In this document: positions 21,383 through 32,910 of the stretch, piece by piece
How the letters are laid out: every line of letters starts with the position of its first letter
Numbering within the stretch: position 1 is the first letter of the stretch
Source of the DNA: Bombardia bombarda
Lineage: Eukaryota; Ascomycota; Sordariomycetes; Sordariales; Lasiosphaeriaceae
NCBI GenBank assembly: GCA_030512295.1
Contig: JAULSR010000007.1
Location: 434,001 to 498,000, forward strand
Length of the DNA: 64,000 nucleotides
Direction: 5' to 3'
The notes under the pieces: generated by a model
Database searches by the model: none
The model's input: only the letters and a program-made list of their open reading frames with translations
Told to the model about the DNA's origin: nothing
Position numbers and translations under genes: made by a program

Positions 21383-23512
21383 ATGGCGGCGCGGAAACTA
21401 GCTCAAGAAGTCGACAAGTGCTTCAAGAAGGTGGCGGAGGGCGTCGCCGAATTCGAGGGCATCTACGAAAAAATCGAGCAGTCCAATAACCCCGCCCAAA
21501 AGGACAAGCTGGAAGACCAGCTGAAGCGCGAAATCAAGAAGCTACAGAGGCAACGAGACCAGATCAAGACATGGGCCGCCAGCAACGACATCAAGGACAA
21601 GGGTCCTCTGTTGGAACACAGGCGGCTGATAGAGACGGTTCGTATTGCCTCCTCGCTGGTGTCGCTCGCGTGCTGACATGTATCCGTGTTGATCTAGCAA
21701 ATGGAAAAGTTCAAGGCAGTCGAGAAGGCCATGAAGACAAAGGCGTACTCGAAAGAAGGGCTCTCCGCCGTCACCAAGATGGATCCAAAAGAACAGGCTA
21801 AGATCGATGCGAGCGAATTCCTAAGCGGCGTGGTCGACGACCTAGAACAACAAATCGAGTCCCTCGAGGCCGAAGGGGAATCAATACAGGCCACCATGAA
21901 GAAAGGGAAAGGACATAGCGCCAAGGCCGACCGCATCGCCGAGATTGAACGGATTATCGAGCGCCACAAGTGGCACCAGGGGAAGCTGGAGTTGATACGG
22001 CGGTCTCTCGAAAACGGCGGCGTCGAGCCCGATCAAGTCACGGACCTGGAGGAGACCATCCGGTATTACGTTTCCGATGGTACGACTGAGGACTTTGTTG
22101 AGGACGAAGGCATGTACGACGAGCTTAATTTGCAAGAGGACGAAGATGCCTTCGGTATGAACGTTGATGGCGACAAGGGATCATCACAAGATACGCAATC
22201 CATACAAGACGACACGCCCGACACCGAGGTGGTGAAGCCTGTAGGCGTCCCGGCCGCCAAACAGCGCGCAGCGTCCGAAACGCCGGCAGCGTCAACCGGG
22301 CGACGTCCCTCGTCACAGCTCAAGTCGCCTCTGCCGACACTTGCAACAGTACACACAACGCCGCTGCCGACAATCAGCAATGGCTCTTCAGGAAATATCA
22401 TCATGAAGCCAGCATCGGCACCTGTAAGACCTGTGGGCGAGTCGCTCAAGTATGCCAGCGCTGCCGCTGCTGCCGCTGCAAGCGAAAAGGCGAACGTGGG
22501 CATCGCGCCCTTGCCCCCACCACCATCGGCAACACCCAACGCCACCATCTCACCCTTACCGACGACACTGCCGAAAGCGAGCACGGCAGCAAGCTCTCCG
22601 AGCGTAACACTGACACAGCCAGTACCACAAGAAAAGCCGTCAAACTCCATACCACTTTCCCAAGCGGTCGCACCAACAGCAGCAACCATCTCAATCCAGC
22701 CGGCTCCGGGGCTGCCGAACAAGACGGAAATACCCCCCAGGGCAGCGGCGTCGAAGAGTAGCAAGGCGCCCGCACAAGTGATTGCACCGGTTACTGAGTC
22801 TAAGGGCTCTAAAGGTTTGAGCTACCAATCTTCCTGCTATAATCCACCTTTCAGGCCAGCTAACCGTCATGATACAGCGCAAACCAATGGTGTTACCAAC
22901 GGTGTCAAGGCAAGGACAATCGAGCAAGAAGAAGAGGAGTCGATATACCACCTTCCGGCATCCTTGCACGACCTGGTCGATTCATTTGAAGTGACAAAGA
23001 AGCGACCAGCACCCCTCAGCGCATCGTCAACACAGCGGATGCAGGCTGCTTCGGAGGCGAGCAAACCCGATGCGCTGGACGCAGAGGCACCACGAGATTA
23101 CCACCCAGACATAAGGTATCACACACACACCCAATTCCCACAAGAGCCGCTGTCGATACTGGACGACCCTCGGCTTTACTCGCGCATCGACCCGGATACC
23201 CTATTTTATGTGTTTTACTATAAACAGGGGACGTATCAGCAATACCTGGCAGCTAAGGCGCTGAAGGACCAGAGTTGGAGGTTTCACAAGCAGTACCAGA
23301 CGTGGTTCCAGCGGCATGAGGAGCCAAAGTCCATCACGGAGGAGTTTGAGCAGGGGACCTACAGGTTCTTTGACTATGAGAGCACGTGGTACGTTTGACT
23401 CCTGACCTCTTCTATTTTTACAGCAAAACACTCGTCTGACAGGTCGACTAGGATGAACCGACGGAAGGCCGACTTCAAGTTCGCGTACAAATTTCTCGAG
23501 GACGACGTATAA
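21383..23512 (+). CDS. not3: CCR4-NOT complex subunit Not3/Not5
   Basis: Three exons (21383-21637, 21698-23388, 23443-23512) encode 671 residues. The N-terminal Not3 domain (about 1-235) is largely helical coiled coil: MAARKLAQEVDKCFKKVAEG, IKKLQRQRDQIKTWAASNDI, then KFKAVEKAMKTKAYSKEGLS and RHKWHQGKLELIRRSLENG. The middle (about 240-480) is Pro/Ser/Thr/Ala-rich and disordered. The C-terminal NOT box (about 510-671) includes LPASLHDLVDSF, DTLFYVFYYKQGTYQQYLAAK, WRFHKQYQTWFQRHEEP and the tail W-STRMNRRKADFKFAYKFLED, completed by exon 3. The complex deadenylates mRNA and affects transcription, and the NOT box heterodimerises with Not2. Length and organisation are as usual for filamentous fungi, which have one Not3/5 gene. 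Confidence 0.96.
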
Positions 23513-24820
23513 AGTCTGTTTGCTTTTCTCTGCTCATGCAGTAATGATTGCGTCGATGAGACGGGTGGTTGGTACAAGTTGCTGGGATTGTTGATGTTGG
23601 TGGGTGCTTTTCTGCCTACTGCGGTTGACCTGACTCTTTTATTTGGCGGGTGCACCAGAAGGCAGAACGGAAGGATGAGGTTTTTATGGACGATGGGGCG
23701 GGCTCGTGCCTGAGCTTGCTCATGCGTTATTAGCTTTGACCTACCTGTGAATGGGAAAGTCAGTGTCGAGTGGGACATGCTGTGCGCCGTCTTTGCTCAT
23801 TTGAAGAGATCCATCGTTGCTGCTATCTGGCAGTTGATTGCAAGTGTAAGAAGCATATGTGAGTGTATGTGTGTGTGTGCATATGTGTACTATTGGGATG
23901 CTGTTACTACTAATATGAGGCCTATGAAACGATAGAGAAAGAAAAGGGTGGCCAGCGTGTAGTAGCCAGCTCGGCTCTTCAGAAATGTGGCAAGAGGAAA
24001 AACGATGATAACCCCACCTTCCTAGATGAACTTGGGTTGATAATGATAGGGCGCATGGAAGCTGCAGTACACGTGGCAGCATGGCGGTTGTTGGTCGTTT
24101 GGTCTCTCAGTCCCTTTGCTTCCAATCTGCAGGATAGGCGGCAATATTGTATCCATGTGAAGAGCAATCAGTATATGCATAGCGGCCCGAAGGGCAGGAT
24201 GAAGTGGGCGGGGATAGACAGAGCGACCTGAATGGGCATTAATACAGGAAGGCAACCCAGAGAGCTGTTTAACTTAAATTGAGGGCCGCCTTCTTTCTAG
24301 CGCGCCTCAGGTGTTGCTGTACGATGCGATGCGGTTCTTGCATCACTGTTTGCTATCATTCGAGTGACTTGGTTGGTTGGATTCCTCCCACCTTGTCGTC
24401 GACGACGACAGCGACTGGACAAGACGACAACTTCGACGCCCCCATTTGGCAGCACCACATACCTACCTTAACCATCTTCGACACCCGACAACCAGAAGAC
24501 GTGCAACTATTGCCGATGGCGGGCACTGTCGTGGAAGCCCAAGACGATGAGAGCTGCTGTCTCCGCCCCCTTACCATCTCTTCACTGTCAGCCTGCAGAT
24601 GAAGCAGAGAATAGAATCACATGCAAGTGCAAGTTGACTCAAACAAAGCCTTGTCTTGGGCGCGGTCCTGGGCGGGCGATGGGGCCAGACGGGGGCTGAG
24701 CAGCTGGAGACATCAATCCGCGCAGTGCCTTCTGGTCAAAAGTCCGAATGTCCGGATCACGCCCAACTCCATGTATGTTGCCAAACATACTTAGGTAGAG
24801 ATTCAAGATCGGCAGAAACA

Positions 24821-24821
<1 letters not shown>

Positions 24822-24860
<39 letters not shown>
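24822..24860. repeat. GAC trinucleotide microsatellite, 13 units
   Basis: Thirteen uninterrupted GAC units, followed by a degenerate AACGAC. It lies in non-coding DNA. Confidence 0.95.
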
Positions 24861-25344
24861 AACGACAGGATGACGGCTACAAGGATGAGAACGTCGACAT
24901 GGAGACAACAGCGATAAAGCACATGGAAGGGTCGTGAGCGCCAGGCCAGCACCGACCGGTGGCAGTACGAAATACCAGTGAGGGTTGGTTTGTAGGCCAG
25001 ATGGAAGTTCGCAATTGCTGCTCCTGTTCACTGATAATGGCTGCGGTGTCCAGGCGCAGCATGGGTTGTTCTTGCCGACATCCATGGAAAGACCGGGCCA
25101 CAAAGCAGCAGCGGCCTTTGGACCTACGCTATCTCCCAAAGGACCTACCTTGCTTATTACCTAAAAGCTCACATCACATGGAAGTCAGCAAAAGCAGGGC
25201 TGTCTACCCATCACTGGGGCATAATCCATTGTCGAATCACCAAATGTGTACCAGAAATCGATATGCAGACACGCAGACACACGCCCGCACATATTGGTAG
25301 ACACGTGTCCATCCATCCATACCCTACCAAGCCAGTCCAAGAAA

Positions 25345-25392
25345 AGAGGCAAGAAGCAAGAGGCAAGAAGCAAGAAGCAAGAAGCAAGAAGA
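25345..25392. repeat. Purine-rich 7-mer repeat (AAGAAGC / AAGAGGC)
   Basis: About six copies of AAGAGGC/AAGAAGC in tandem, followed by more A/G-only sequence to 25410. Non-coding. Confidence 0.85.
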
Positions 25393-26399
25393 GGGAAAAG
25401 AAAAAGAAGACGCAGCGGGAAGCCCCATCAACTTCAAGTTGATCACATCCACATCCACGGGCACAGGCACTGCATAATATGCTGTCATTTTGGGCTCTGG
25501 GGGAAACACAGTTTGGTCTGTCACTGTGCCATCTGTCTGTCGGGCCCAGCCAGATTGGCACTCAGGGTTGCCATGATGCCGATGACTCTTCAAGTCTTCC
25601 CTCCCTGTCGTCTCCGCCCACTCGCTTCCCGCCCCCTAACGGCCTTACTTGATAGTATTCGGATGCAAGTGAAGCGTCCCCGTGTTCCCTGCACCAGGCA
25701 TGAGTACAGTGCGCGCAAACTACCAGGCCGTCCATCATCTATTCGACCCAAAGGCACGATCCGAGGCAACGGCAGCCGAAGATTATTGCACCTTCAGTCC
25801 GACATCGGTAGTACTTACCTGACTTTGGAGACAAAGAGGCAACCATATATTCTCCATACTGTGTATGAAGGACGAAACCACCATCTGGACTCCCTTTGGC
25901 TGCGCGCTTCATTGCCCGCATAGGCAATCTGGGCGACCACTGCCTGCGCTATCTTATCAACTTAGATGCGCAGACGGCGTGTACTACAGCAGGGGGGAAA
26001 CGGGCAACAACATCGACACGTTCTAGTGTATCGAGGGTTTGTTTTGAACAGTGCCCAAAATTACGCCACATTTGTTCATAGGAGCGTACTGTACCTTATA
26101 TTTTGGCGGGCAGCTGCGGGGCAAATTGCCTCCTGGAGGCGCGTGCCACGAGGATGCACGGGCAGCTAAGTGTGCGAACGGGCTCAAACGCAGATTGGCC
26201 CAGATTCACCCAGATTGACGCCTCCATTTTCCGATGAACACCACGATAGTGTGCCTTGGAATATGCCTCGCTCTCTTGGCTCTGGGTATCCAAAGCTTGT
26301 CTCACCTTTGTACTGCCTTGCACTCTAAGATCACTGACACCATCAGTTTCCCGTCCTCCATCAATACAAGGAGACAGATGATTACAGAATGACCGGCAG

Positions 26400-26690
26400 G
26401 GTAGGTAGGTAGACTTAACTGTTTACCTTAGGGGCGGTCATGCACTTGGCCAATCAGGAACGACTGTTTTCCTCGCAGAGCAAGTTGGGAACTTGGCAGG
26501 GTAAGGTATTCGTAGCCAATCACGAACTTTTGAGCTCCACCCCCACATAAGGTGCGGTCTTAGGTAAGGTATTCCGCTAGCTACACCAGTCGGCACCAGT
26601 GTGTATAAGTACCTTACCTTACCTAGGTAGGTACCTACCTAAGGTACGTACCTTATGTACCTAGCTACCTAGGTACCTGTGGTTGTCAGC
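26400..26690. repeat. Dense cluster of CCTA/TAGG and ACCTTA words
   Basis: Short palindrome-prone words such as ACCTAGGTAGGTACCTACC and TACCTTACCTTACCTAGG follow each other over roughly 290 bases. Similar but shorter patches occur all over the intergenic DNA of this window. Confidence 0.8.
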
Positions 26691-28368
26691 CCCGCACCAC
26701 GACGGGGACGACACTTGCTCCTTCCGGCTCCGAGAAAAAGAGCACACCTCAACACGACAGCACCTGCCTGCCGGTGCCGGAAACACTGGAAGATGCAAAA
26801 GTACCTTAGGTACCTTAATTGTCGCGTCAGTGCCCTCGCCCTGGAGTCTCATTCTACTCACCTTTTCCCACATTTTTCTTCTATTTGCTATGTTGCTACG
26901 GATATGTATCCTGAAAATCGTGCCACGATCAATAGTATCCATGCTCACACTTTCCCACATGTGTTACACTGCGTACCATCATCCCGGCCCCAGGAGGCGC
27001 ATGATGTGAATGGATGCTTCAGCGTATCATCAAGTCGCTTTACGTCCTGCAGCACTGCTCATTAGCGTCGTTATACAGAGCCGCCAGCAGCTTAGACCAC
27101 GCGCATGCCATACCGTGCAAGTTCGACTTTTTTTTTTTGCGAACCTCCTCTCGTCTTGAACCTGATTCATCAAAACTCAACATCGGCTACCTCCCGTTCC
27201 CCCTTCCCACACCGTCTTTCCCTTTTTGGCCTACGACGCTACTTCCCCGTCAGCCGCCCTGTCGAGGCGGCCAGCAAGGACAGGCTCTGGGTCAATACAT
27301 TTCCTTAACACTGCCGAGCACACAATTGTGCTTGTGTCGCTCACACACCCTCACCTTGCCTTGGGTTGTGCAAGCCTTCGGACTGGAGAGCTTCTCGGCC
27401 ATCGATTGGCCTGGTTTCCCATGCCGTACGCGGTATACCTAGGCCTGGCCAACTTGCCTGCAGTCGTGCCCTCTGAGCCCCCCGTCAGTCTTTCCTTCTA
27501 GTGTCTCCTCTGGCTGTTGATCTGGAGCTCTGTCCTTCCTGATTACATGTGTCGATCCCAGAGCCTCGTCACCGAATACTGGGAAGGGTAATCCCGCCAG
27601 CATTGCTATCTGAGCAATAAACATCGTGTGTACCGTCTATGCAACCACACTGCATACTACGCCTTTGTTCGTCATCCGTTCTTTTTTTTTTTTTTTTTTT
27701 CCAATTCTTCTACACCAAATCTATCGTTCGGTGTGGCTGTCAATCCTCTTCGCTCTCCCAGGGCCATAGAGCAGAGGGAATCTGAGATAGTCTGACAGGG
27801 TACACCCAAGTGGAAGAACCAGTTTCGAAAGCCTCTTGGGCAGCCATACATTATCTGTCCATGTCCTTGTCCATGTAGGTTGGCCTTAGATATGCAGGGC
27901 ATACGGGCCTTCCAGGAGTGGCCGCTCCAGCGGTCACTCCTCCTGGCCTCACATTAGCAGCTCTTTGCACTATTATTATTACCCCTTGACTTGCTCGCAC
28001 AGATTCGGCAGCAATGCAGTAGCTTATCCTACACCCCCAAATCTGACCCCATACCTTACGCTACGCTCGCCTCACCACGGTGAATTCCCAAAGTGCTATT
28101 ATTCCGCTTCACTTCTTTTCATTGCTACTGGTAGCTCTTATCTCGTTGCAGACTATTCCGGTGGCTTGCGGGGATATATCTTGACCCCCCTCTCACACGC
28201 TGCCCCCGTCACCTGTTAACTCAGTACTCATCGACATCTTGACATTCGTCCCATTAAATCACGAGTGCGAGTCACGATCCTTATCTTCATTTTTTATCAC
28301 CACATTTCTCTCTCTCCTCTTCTTTTCACCTGTAGAAAATCAAGGCCATATATTTCTGGCTTGTTCTT

Positions 28369-28463
28369 GTAAGTCATTTTCTCATCTCATACTTCTTGTC
28401 CTTGTTACTGCTATCACCTTGATGATATTTGTGTGGTTGGCAACCACTCACATTTATCACCAG
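28369..28463 (+). other. Possible intron in the 5-prime leader of the C2H2 factor gene
   Basis: A strong donor (GTAAGT at 28369), a C/T-rich interior, branch-like CTATCAC and CTCACAT words and an acceptor ATCACCAG ending at 28463 lie about 100 bases before the start codon. This is sequence-pattern evidence only. Confidence 0.3.
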
Positions 28464-28569
28464 GACAAGTACTCCCGCCTCCCTCCCTGCCAGAGCCGGA
28501 AAACAGAACGGTTCTTCCATACTCCCAGCACTAGTCAGCGTGACTCCCCCCTGAGAACAATCACGGACA

Positions 28570-30067
28570 ATGTCGTCGTACGGATATGATCACGGCAACT
28601 TTTCCGCTCTGGTGGACGACAGATATCGATATCCTAGAACGCTTAGTTTTGATGATGAATCTTACAGCCCTCGAGTATACATAGACCCGAGTGAGCTTAC
28701 TTCCACGAGCATGAAGAGGAGTCCATCTTCAGCCACCAGCTACACGGTCGACAGCAATGGTTCAGGTGCCAGTTACTCGTCGGGGGTCTGCTCCGCGGAC
28801 GACAATTACGACAATTATGCAACCTCGAGTTCTCAACAGTTCGAAGAGGTAACCTTGGCTAAGGACAACAACCACAGCAACTTGAACAACAACAACAACA
28901 ACAATTACAACGCGTCTGACGCCCCATTCTACCTTCCAGCACCCTATGATGATCCATCCCAGAATGCGCACCACTTCGCTTATATAGGGTCCCAGTACTC
29001 GCTGGTTGGCAAGGAAGAACCATTTTCCCATGCGTCCCAACTCTGCCTCACTCCTCTTCAGGTGTTTGACAGGGTCGTCGGCAACATCGAAGACGCTGCT
29101 CACCAGGCGGTCCTGGGTGGACTATCGCAGCTCAACAACAGTCAAACCCAGGCAGGGTGCTCGCTAATTACCTCGGAGGAGGTTGAGGAGGCAGCGAGCC
29201 GCCACGGGGTGCGCAAGAATGAACAGGTATACCGGGAAGCTGTACAGGATGTATTGCTTGTCTACCTTGATCGCTATTGCAACAGCAGCGGCGGCTGTGA
29301 TCAAGGTCATGTGAAGGCAATCGGGCCAGCGCTGCGAGAAGCCGCGTACCAGCTTTTGCGGAGGATCCAGGGGCAGCAAGTCTCGGATATTTGCTATTTT
29401 GCCATCTTGACAGTGTTGGCAAAGCTGCAGAGTGAGCTTGGGGGTGGGGGTGGGGGTGGGGGTGAGGGTGGAAAATGGCAATACAAGGGGCAGGTTCGAA
29501 GTGCTATCGACTCTGGGGAGCCGTCCCAGCCCCTTGATATTTCACAGTATGTCTGCCGCTGTCTCATTGAGAGAATTATCTTACTTTACTTTTTGACACA
29601 AAGACAACTGACAAGGTATGCAAACTCATAGATCCATCACCTCTTCACAGCGACTGAGGTACGCCTGTACCGTTCCAGGGTGCAACCAACGACCGTTCAG
29701 CCGGTCTGCCGACCTCGACCGTCATCACAAGATGGTGCATCTCGAGGCAAGCGAAAAGAAGAACTTCCTATGCGATTACCGAAAGTGCGAACGGCACCTC
29801 AAGCCATTCTTCCGCCAGGACCATTTCCGGGACCATCTCCGCGACTTTCACAAGGAAGACCTCCCGCGCCGGGGGACCAAGGCCGACGCTAAGTGGTGGG
29901 CCAGTCGCGAGTATGCCGTGGCCAAAGACTGGTGGCGGTGCAACCGCTGCCTGGTCACGAGGGTCGAGTACAAGAAGGACAGGTTTCTATGCCCCGAATG
30001 TGGGACGCACTGCGAGATGGAGCGAGTGGCGCATCGCAAGGCGGTCATGACAAGTGGGAAAAGGTGA
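28570..30067 (+). CDS. C2H2 zinc-finger transcription factor
   Basis: Two exons (28570-29546, 29632-30067) give 470 residues. The N-terminal half is Ser/Tyr/Asn-rich and probably disordered, with an Asn run from AAC codons and an eight-Gly run near residue 297. The C-terminus has one finger YACTVPGCNQRPFSRSADLD continuing RHHKMVH, and a second, FLCDYRKCERHLKPFFRQDH continuing FRDHLRDFH. A four-cysteine ribbon follows: WRCNRCLVTRVEY and FLCPECGTHCE. This two C2H2 plus Cys4 arrangement is a recurrent but poorly characterised fungal layout. It probably binds DNA in the nucleus; targets are unknown. The intron acceptor at 29631 is chosen because it keeps the frame through ITSSQRLRYACTV. The very long upstream region suggests complex regulation. 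Confidence 0.85.
29434..29470 (+). repeat. GGGGGT hexamer run inside the C2H2 factor gene
   Basis: Five near-perfect GGGGGT units encode consecutive glycines. The strand has at least four runs of five G and could fold into a G-quadruplex in DNA or mRNA. Folding is inferred. Confidence 0.8.
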
Positions 30068-31403
30068 TTGTTATGGGGTGACCACGAAATGGGTTCAGTG
30101 AAAAAGTCAACAGCAATGCTCAGTACCTCAGCTTCTAGTGGTGGCGCGGGACAATAGAGGGGGATGGATGGCTGTTAGGGGTTCTTGATGAGAAGACTGC
30201 GGTCTGGTTCAGTTTCCTGTACGGACTATCTCTCCCACACCCTACTGCACTCCTACCTTCCTCACTTCCTTTGCACTTCCTTTCGGTTCTCTTGTCCTTG
30301 TCGTTGTTTGTTCGTCAGCTTGATGGTTGGCTTTCATGCCGATAACAGTGGACAGTGCTATCGCTCCCCCCCTGTTTCACTTACGACTATTGATGATGAC
30401 GTGGAAATTAGGCTGCGGGTTCAGACTCGGTTCTCAGCTTCAACTTTAGTACTGGTAGCGTTGTTATACTTTTCCTTTTTCTCTTTCTTTTTTTTACTTG
30501 TTATCTTTTTCTATTTCCTCTTTTCGGTGTAGCGCAATGTATACGTGTATCGATTTTCCTTTTCCCCCCGACGTATTCGGATTGATGCATGGCTCTTAAG
30601 CCTAATGTCTTATTTTCTCTAGGGTTTGCGGTTGGAGGGATGAACCGCACTCTTTTCTTTTGGCTCACCGTTACCACCAATGAACCGGTTGTCTACTCAT
30701 GTGAGGCTCCAAGTGGAGCTGATGGATGGACGCTGGGGTGGGTGAGTGACTTGCCTCTTGCTTCCTACAAATCAGGGATTGGCAGTTGTTTTCTTCTCTT
30801 TTTTTTCTTTTGTTTTTCCTTTTTTTTTCTTCTTTGGTTTGATGCTCGGCAGGGTGTATGTGCTGCAGTTTGGGTGGGCGGCAGGTGACGCGATTGGTTC
30901 CGTTTATATGCTGTTGAGGAGGTTACGTTTTTGTGTTATTTGTTATCGGCGGCCTCAGCGGCTTTCGCTGCTGTGCGGCTCTGCGCTGTTCTGTGCCTGG
31001 GCTGACATACATGGACACACACACACACAAACACACACTTGCGCATACCCTTCTGCACGTTTAATTTTCCATATAGGATCAGGCTGTGGGTGCGCTTCGG
31101 TCAACAACTGGCGTGTTGTAAGACGGTTATTATTCGGTCGAGCTGGCTCGAACACTCTGAATATCCTGTGGCATGATCGCCGTGTGTTCGCATTTCTTTT
31201 GGGTTAACCTGGCGGCAATTTGTCTTTTCATTTCCAACTTCCTTTGCTTGTACCTGGTGTTCGTCTATCAGCCCGGCAAGGTTGTGTACTAATGGGACTT
31301 TCTGTACATATGGGTTCGGAGCATAATATTGTGGCGCAGGACTTTATACTTGTTTGGAGGGGAGGGAAGTGTGTATTGTCAATTGCGTGTCTAGGTGATT
31401 CCT

Positions 31404-31436
31404 GAGGGTGCGGGGGAGGGGGAGGGGGAGGGGGAT
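31404..31436 (+). repeat. GGGGGA tract, potential G-quadruplex
   Basis: Sequence GCGGGGGAGGGGGAGGGGGA and continuation has four G5 runs separated by single A. Non-coding. Confidence 0.75.
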
Positions 31437-32540
31437 CAGGCAGACAGGATACCGACCGTCAAGACAGTCAAGACATACGGCCATACGGCTGGGCTGCAGG
31501 TGAATGTATCATTTATGTAGATAAGCTGCATGCTGAGTGCTGCAGCTGCAGCTGCAGCTTCTTTTCCATGGATGAATGGGGAATAGAATATCGATATCTT
31601 CCTTGTCCTTTCTTGCTTCGCCGCACCACACCATACCACGTGGGTGTCTTTTGGAATTTGAGACGCCATGTCGAGGTACCTTTTTTTTTTCTGGAAATAC
31701 GGTGTTGGGGATGGATCTGCTTGACTTTGGGAGGGATGGTGGCATTTCTCGGGCTGTTTCGTGGAATTTGCGACAGCTGAAATGATAAGACAGCACATCG
31801 GCACGGTTGAATCGGCATGGAATATCGGATACAAGGGCAGATCGGGTTTCGGATTCACCATGACGTTATCGGCCAGAATCGGACCCGTCGCCAACGTTTT
31901 AGCCCCGATTTTTCCCATTCCTTGCCATCCATCCATCCCCGCAATCTGCAGCGGCAAAACCTAGGGTCCTCCATGGCAGTGTGGGGGAGGATTTTCCTCT
32001 GTGCACCATTGCGGAGCCTGGAGTGGTACAGATTGTTAGTGATGGCCAGCAAAACCCAAGCTTTAATGTTAACAGAAGCCACGTACTAGCGTGTTGGACA
32101 AAGCTCATTGTCACCCCTCCAGCTCCAAAGCCCCTCCCTGCTCCGCTTTTCATGGCGTTGTGCGAAAGCGGAAAGAGTTTTACCCATTGACTCTTTATTT
32201 TGCTCAGACGGGGTGATGCTGCAGTCCATTTATCCTTTTCTTGTACCCATATCGTATACGCGCCAGCAACGACAACAACGAGAACAGCAGGTGAGTGAGA
32301 GAGAGAAGGGGTTTTTGTCTGTTGTTTTATCTATTTTGTCCTCTGTGCTCCCGAATCCAAACGACGGCCAAGTCAGTCAGTCACCATCAGGTCGGTCCTC
32401 TGTCGTCACACCCTCCATTCCTGTCACTGCTAGGCTCGTTTTGCCAATTCGACGCTTCAGTCCCCGTCCAAGCTGGAAAGGGCAACTGCGATTGGAAACT
32501 GGCGACGAAAAGCGACGAAAGGTGCAAGCTAGCCACTGAA

Positions 32541-32569
32541 TAGGTAGGTAGGTAGGTAGGTAGGTAGGT
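32541..32569. repeat. TAGG tetranucleotide microsatellite
   Basis: About seven tandem TAGG units, the pure form of the word scattered through the intergenic DNA. Confidence 0.95.
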
Positions 32570-32910
32570 ACTTTTGGTGGGTGTTGGGCGTGGCAGCAGC
32601 ACATTCACATTAGCCGGCCAGTCCAATTGCGTCCAAGCCGTTGGCCGTTGGAAGCAAAGCTGCTTTCGCTGGAGTGGTGATCCGCAGCGACTGCCGTGAC
32701 GATTGACCAAGATGCTAGATCAGTACCCACCCCGAGACTAATTGCCAATTAGATCCTCCCTGGCTTCCTCGGCTCTCGCACGCCGGTCTCGTCCTTCTCG
32801 TCAAGCCCTCAGCCTCTCTAGCTCCGAGTCCATCGCCGCGGCCTCTTTTTCCGACCACGTCGAGTCCATAACCTCTGCTCCCGTCCCTCTCTCCCCCTCC
32901 CCTTCCCACC

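Larger units (their letters stand above)
23513..28569. other. 5-kb region without recognisable gene
   Basis: No frame here shows a domain, a signal peptide or consistent splicing. It separates Not3/5 from a C2H2 transcription factor on the same strand. It contains a GAC repeat (24822-24860), an AAGAAGC-type repeat (25345-25392), the densest CCTA/TAGG cluster of the window (26400-26690), a T18 run near 27681-27700, and C/T-rich sequence from about 27100 to 28560 that could be a long leader of the transcription factor. A noncoding RNA cannot be excluded. Confidence 0.5.
30068..32910. other. 2.8-kb intergenic region
   Basis: The region lies between the C2H2 factor and isocitrate dehydrogenase genes, both on the plus strand. 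It holds T-rich tracts (30470-30530, 30785-30835), an AC run near 31017-31036, a G-rich tract (31404-31436), a TAGG microsatellite (32541-32569), and C/T-rich leader sequence before the dehydrogenase (32760-32910). Frames of 60-170 codons occur, but none is convincing. Confidence 0.5.

Noticed and set aside
22066..22764. 232-codon frame antisense to Not3/5
   Set aside because: It lies opposite the Ala/Pro/Ser-rich linker and reads as a Gly/Ala/Val low-complexity complement.
24639..25139. 166-codon minus-strand frame containing a poly-valine run
   Set aside because: The frame start is a TTG, not ATG, and the Val run is the complement of the GAC microsatellite. No domain or splicing support.
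25246..25923. 225-codon plus-strand frame in the 5-kb gap
   Set aside because: Its composition is Arg/Lys-rich from the purine 7-mer repeat, no domain is seen, and the frame overlaps equally long frames on the other strand.
30415..30430. tRNA B-box-like word (GGGTTCAGACTCGG)
   Set aside because: No matching A box, acceptor stem or anticodon stem could be built around it. No other confident tRNA was found by eye.
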